From Numidum massiliense (GTDB lineage Bacteria > Bacillota > Bacilli > Thermoactinomycetales > Novibacillaceae), in the NCBI RefSeq assembly GCF_001375555.1, contig NZ_CTDZ01000009.1, forward strand, positions 3,341,758 to 3,405,757: a stretch of DNA of 64,000 bases, in the 5' to 3' direction. Positions 63,628-64,000 of the stretch are shown here, one piece after another. The stretch's first letter is position 1, and each line of letters begins with the position of its first letter. Position numbers and translations under genes: made by a program. The notes beneath the pieces are model-generated. The model saw only the letters and a program-made list of their open reading frames with translations. It did not search any database and was not told where the DNA came from.

Positions 63628-64000
63628 ATGTTTAAGTCGAAAAGGTGGAATCGGTGGTCACTGTTTCTCACCGCCCTCCTCGTATTTGCGCTGCTAATCG
63701 GGTGCGGAGCGCCAGAGGCCGACGAACAGGCTAAAGGGGCAAACGACGGCTCTAACGTGGAGCAGCAAGCAGGAAAACAGGACGGGAAGCAAGGTGCGGC
63801 ACAGCAGAAAGGTAAGCAAAAGTCCAAGGAGGAAGACGCGCAAGCGGAGGGTTCGTTTCCTGTTTCGATTACGGACGCTCGCGATGAAAAGGTTACGATC
63901 GAGAAAAGGCCGCAGCGGATCGTTTCTCTCATTCCGAGTAACACGGAAATTGCCTTCGCCCTCGGCTTAGGAGCGGAAGTCGTCGGCGTCAGCGATTTTG
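63628..64000 (+). CDS. Cobalamin/iron-type ABC transporter substrate-binding lipoprotein, start only
   Basis: The gene continues past the window edge. The first 124 codons are visible. The N-terminus (basic, then SLFLTALLVFALLIGC) is a lipoprotein signal with Cys at the lipobox LLIGC. A Lys/Gln/Asp/Glu-rich linker (about residues 30-70) precedes the binding domain, which opens with FPVSITDARDEKVTIEKRPQ and RIVSLIPSNTEIAFALGLG; this is the start of BtuF/FhuD-type clamshell proteins. The upstream cobalamin riboswitch makes vitamin B12 the likely ligand, inferred from regulation. ATG at 63628 follows GGAAGGGAGA. Confidence 0.85.
   Translation, partial: MFKSKRWNRWSLFLTALLVFALLIGCGAPEADEQAKGANDGSNVEQQAGKQDGKQGAAQQKGKQKSKEEDAQAEGSFPVSITDARDEKVTIEKRPQRIVSLIPSNTEIAFALGLGAEVVGVSDF

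Overview
The window reads as a chromosomal segment of a low-to-moderate GC Gram-positive bacterium of the Bacillales. The evidence is a B. subtilis-like gene order (galU and cell-wall genes, yvyE next to an LCP gene, comFA-comFC, long-form hpf-secA-prfB, a cccB-like cytochrome, ftsE-ftsX, ctpB, a minJ-like gene, uvrB-uvrA, a yvlD-like gene, an msmX-like gene), AGGAGG-type ribosome binding sites, many GTG and TTG starts, lipoprotein signal peptides and an AhrC-like arginine operator. The species cannot be named from this alone. Flagellar genes, which separate comFC from hpf in B. subtilis, are absent. No rRNA, tRNA, transposase, prophage or CRISPR array was seen.

Layout. 1-8.6 kb: surface-polymer genes (ABC exporter, CDP-alcohol phosphatidyltransferase with a large soluble insert, polyprenyl-phosphate sugar transferase, galU, a SpoIID/LytB-type protein, a UDP-sugar epimerase). 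8.6-12.1 kb, minus strand: a 38-residue membrane peptide, yvyE and two LCP ligases. 12.3-17.7 kb: a secreted subtilase, metK (interrupted) and an O-antigen-ligase-like protein. 17.8-25.6 kb: an orphan membrane protein whose ribosome binding site can be base-paired, comFA, comFC, hup, a chitobiose/cellobiose-type PTS on the minus strand, a DnaA-box cluster, csp and hpf. 25.8-33.0 kb: secA, prfB (with the +1 recoding site), tkt, cytochrome c551. 33.2-46.6 kb: the arginine block argC-J-B-D-carA-carB-argF, then argG-argH. 46.9-53 kb: ftsEX, an EnvC/LytM-type hydrolase activator, ctpB, a PDZ membrane protein. 53-54.1 kb: a 54-residue membrane peptide and a frameshifted secreted protein. 54.4-63 kb: uvrBA behind an SOS box, a DUF302 protein, a YvlD-like protein, a PucR-type regulator and an MsmX-type ATPase. 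63.2-64 kb: a cobalamin riboswitch, a terminator and the start of a B12-type binding lipoprotein cut by the window edge.

The genes most worth a second look are in the arginine block. The CarA glutaminase domain has lost all three catalytic residues (Cys, His and Glu positions are Gly, Gln and His). CarB is shifted out of frame near its end by an exact 29-bp tandem duplication. The essential metK is broken by a 172-bp imperfect tandem duplication whose first copy looks like a noisy read of the second, so an assembly fault is likely there; deleting either duplication restores the expected protein. Other leads are a 12-bp inverted repeat lying exactly on the -35 and -10 of argC, a hairpin burying a Shine-Dalgarno sequence at 17.8 kb, a DnaA-box cluster at 24.45 kb and several unannotatable small membrane peptides. 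I do not see one self-contained new system; the nearest candidates are the CDP-alcohol surface-polymer operon and the degenerate arginine-specific carbamoyl-phosphate synthetase.
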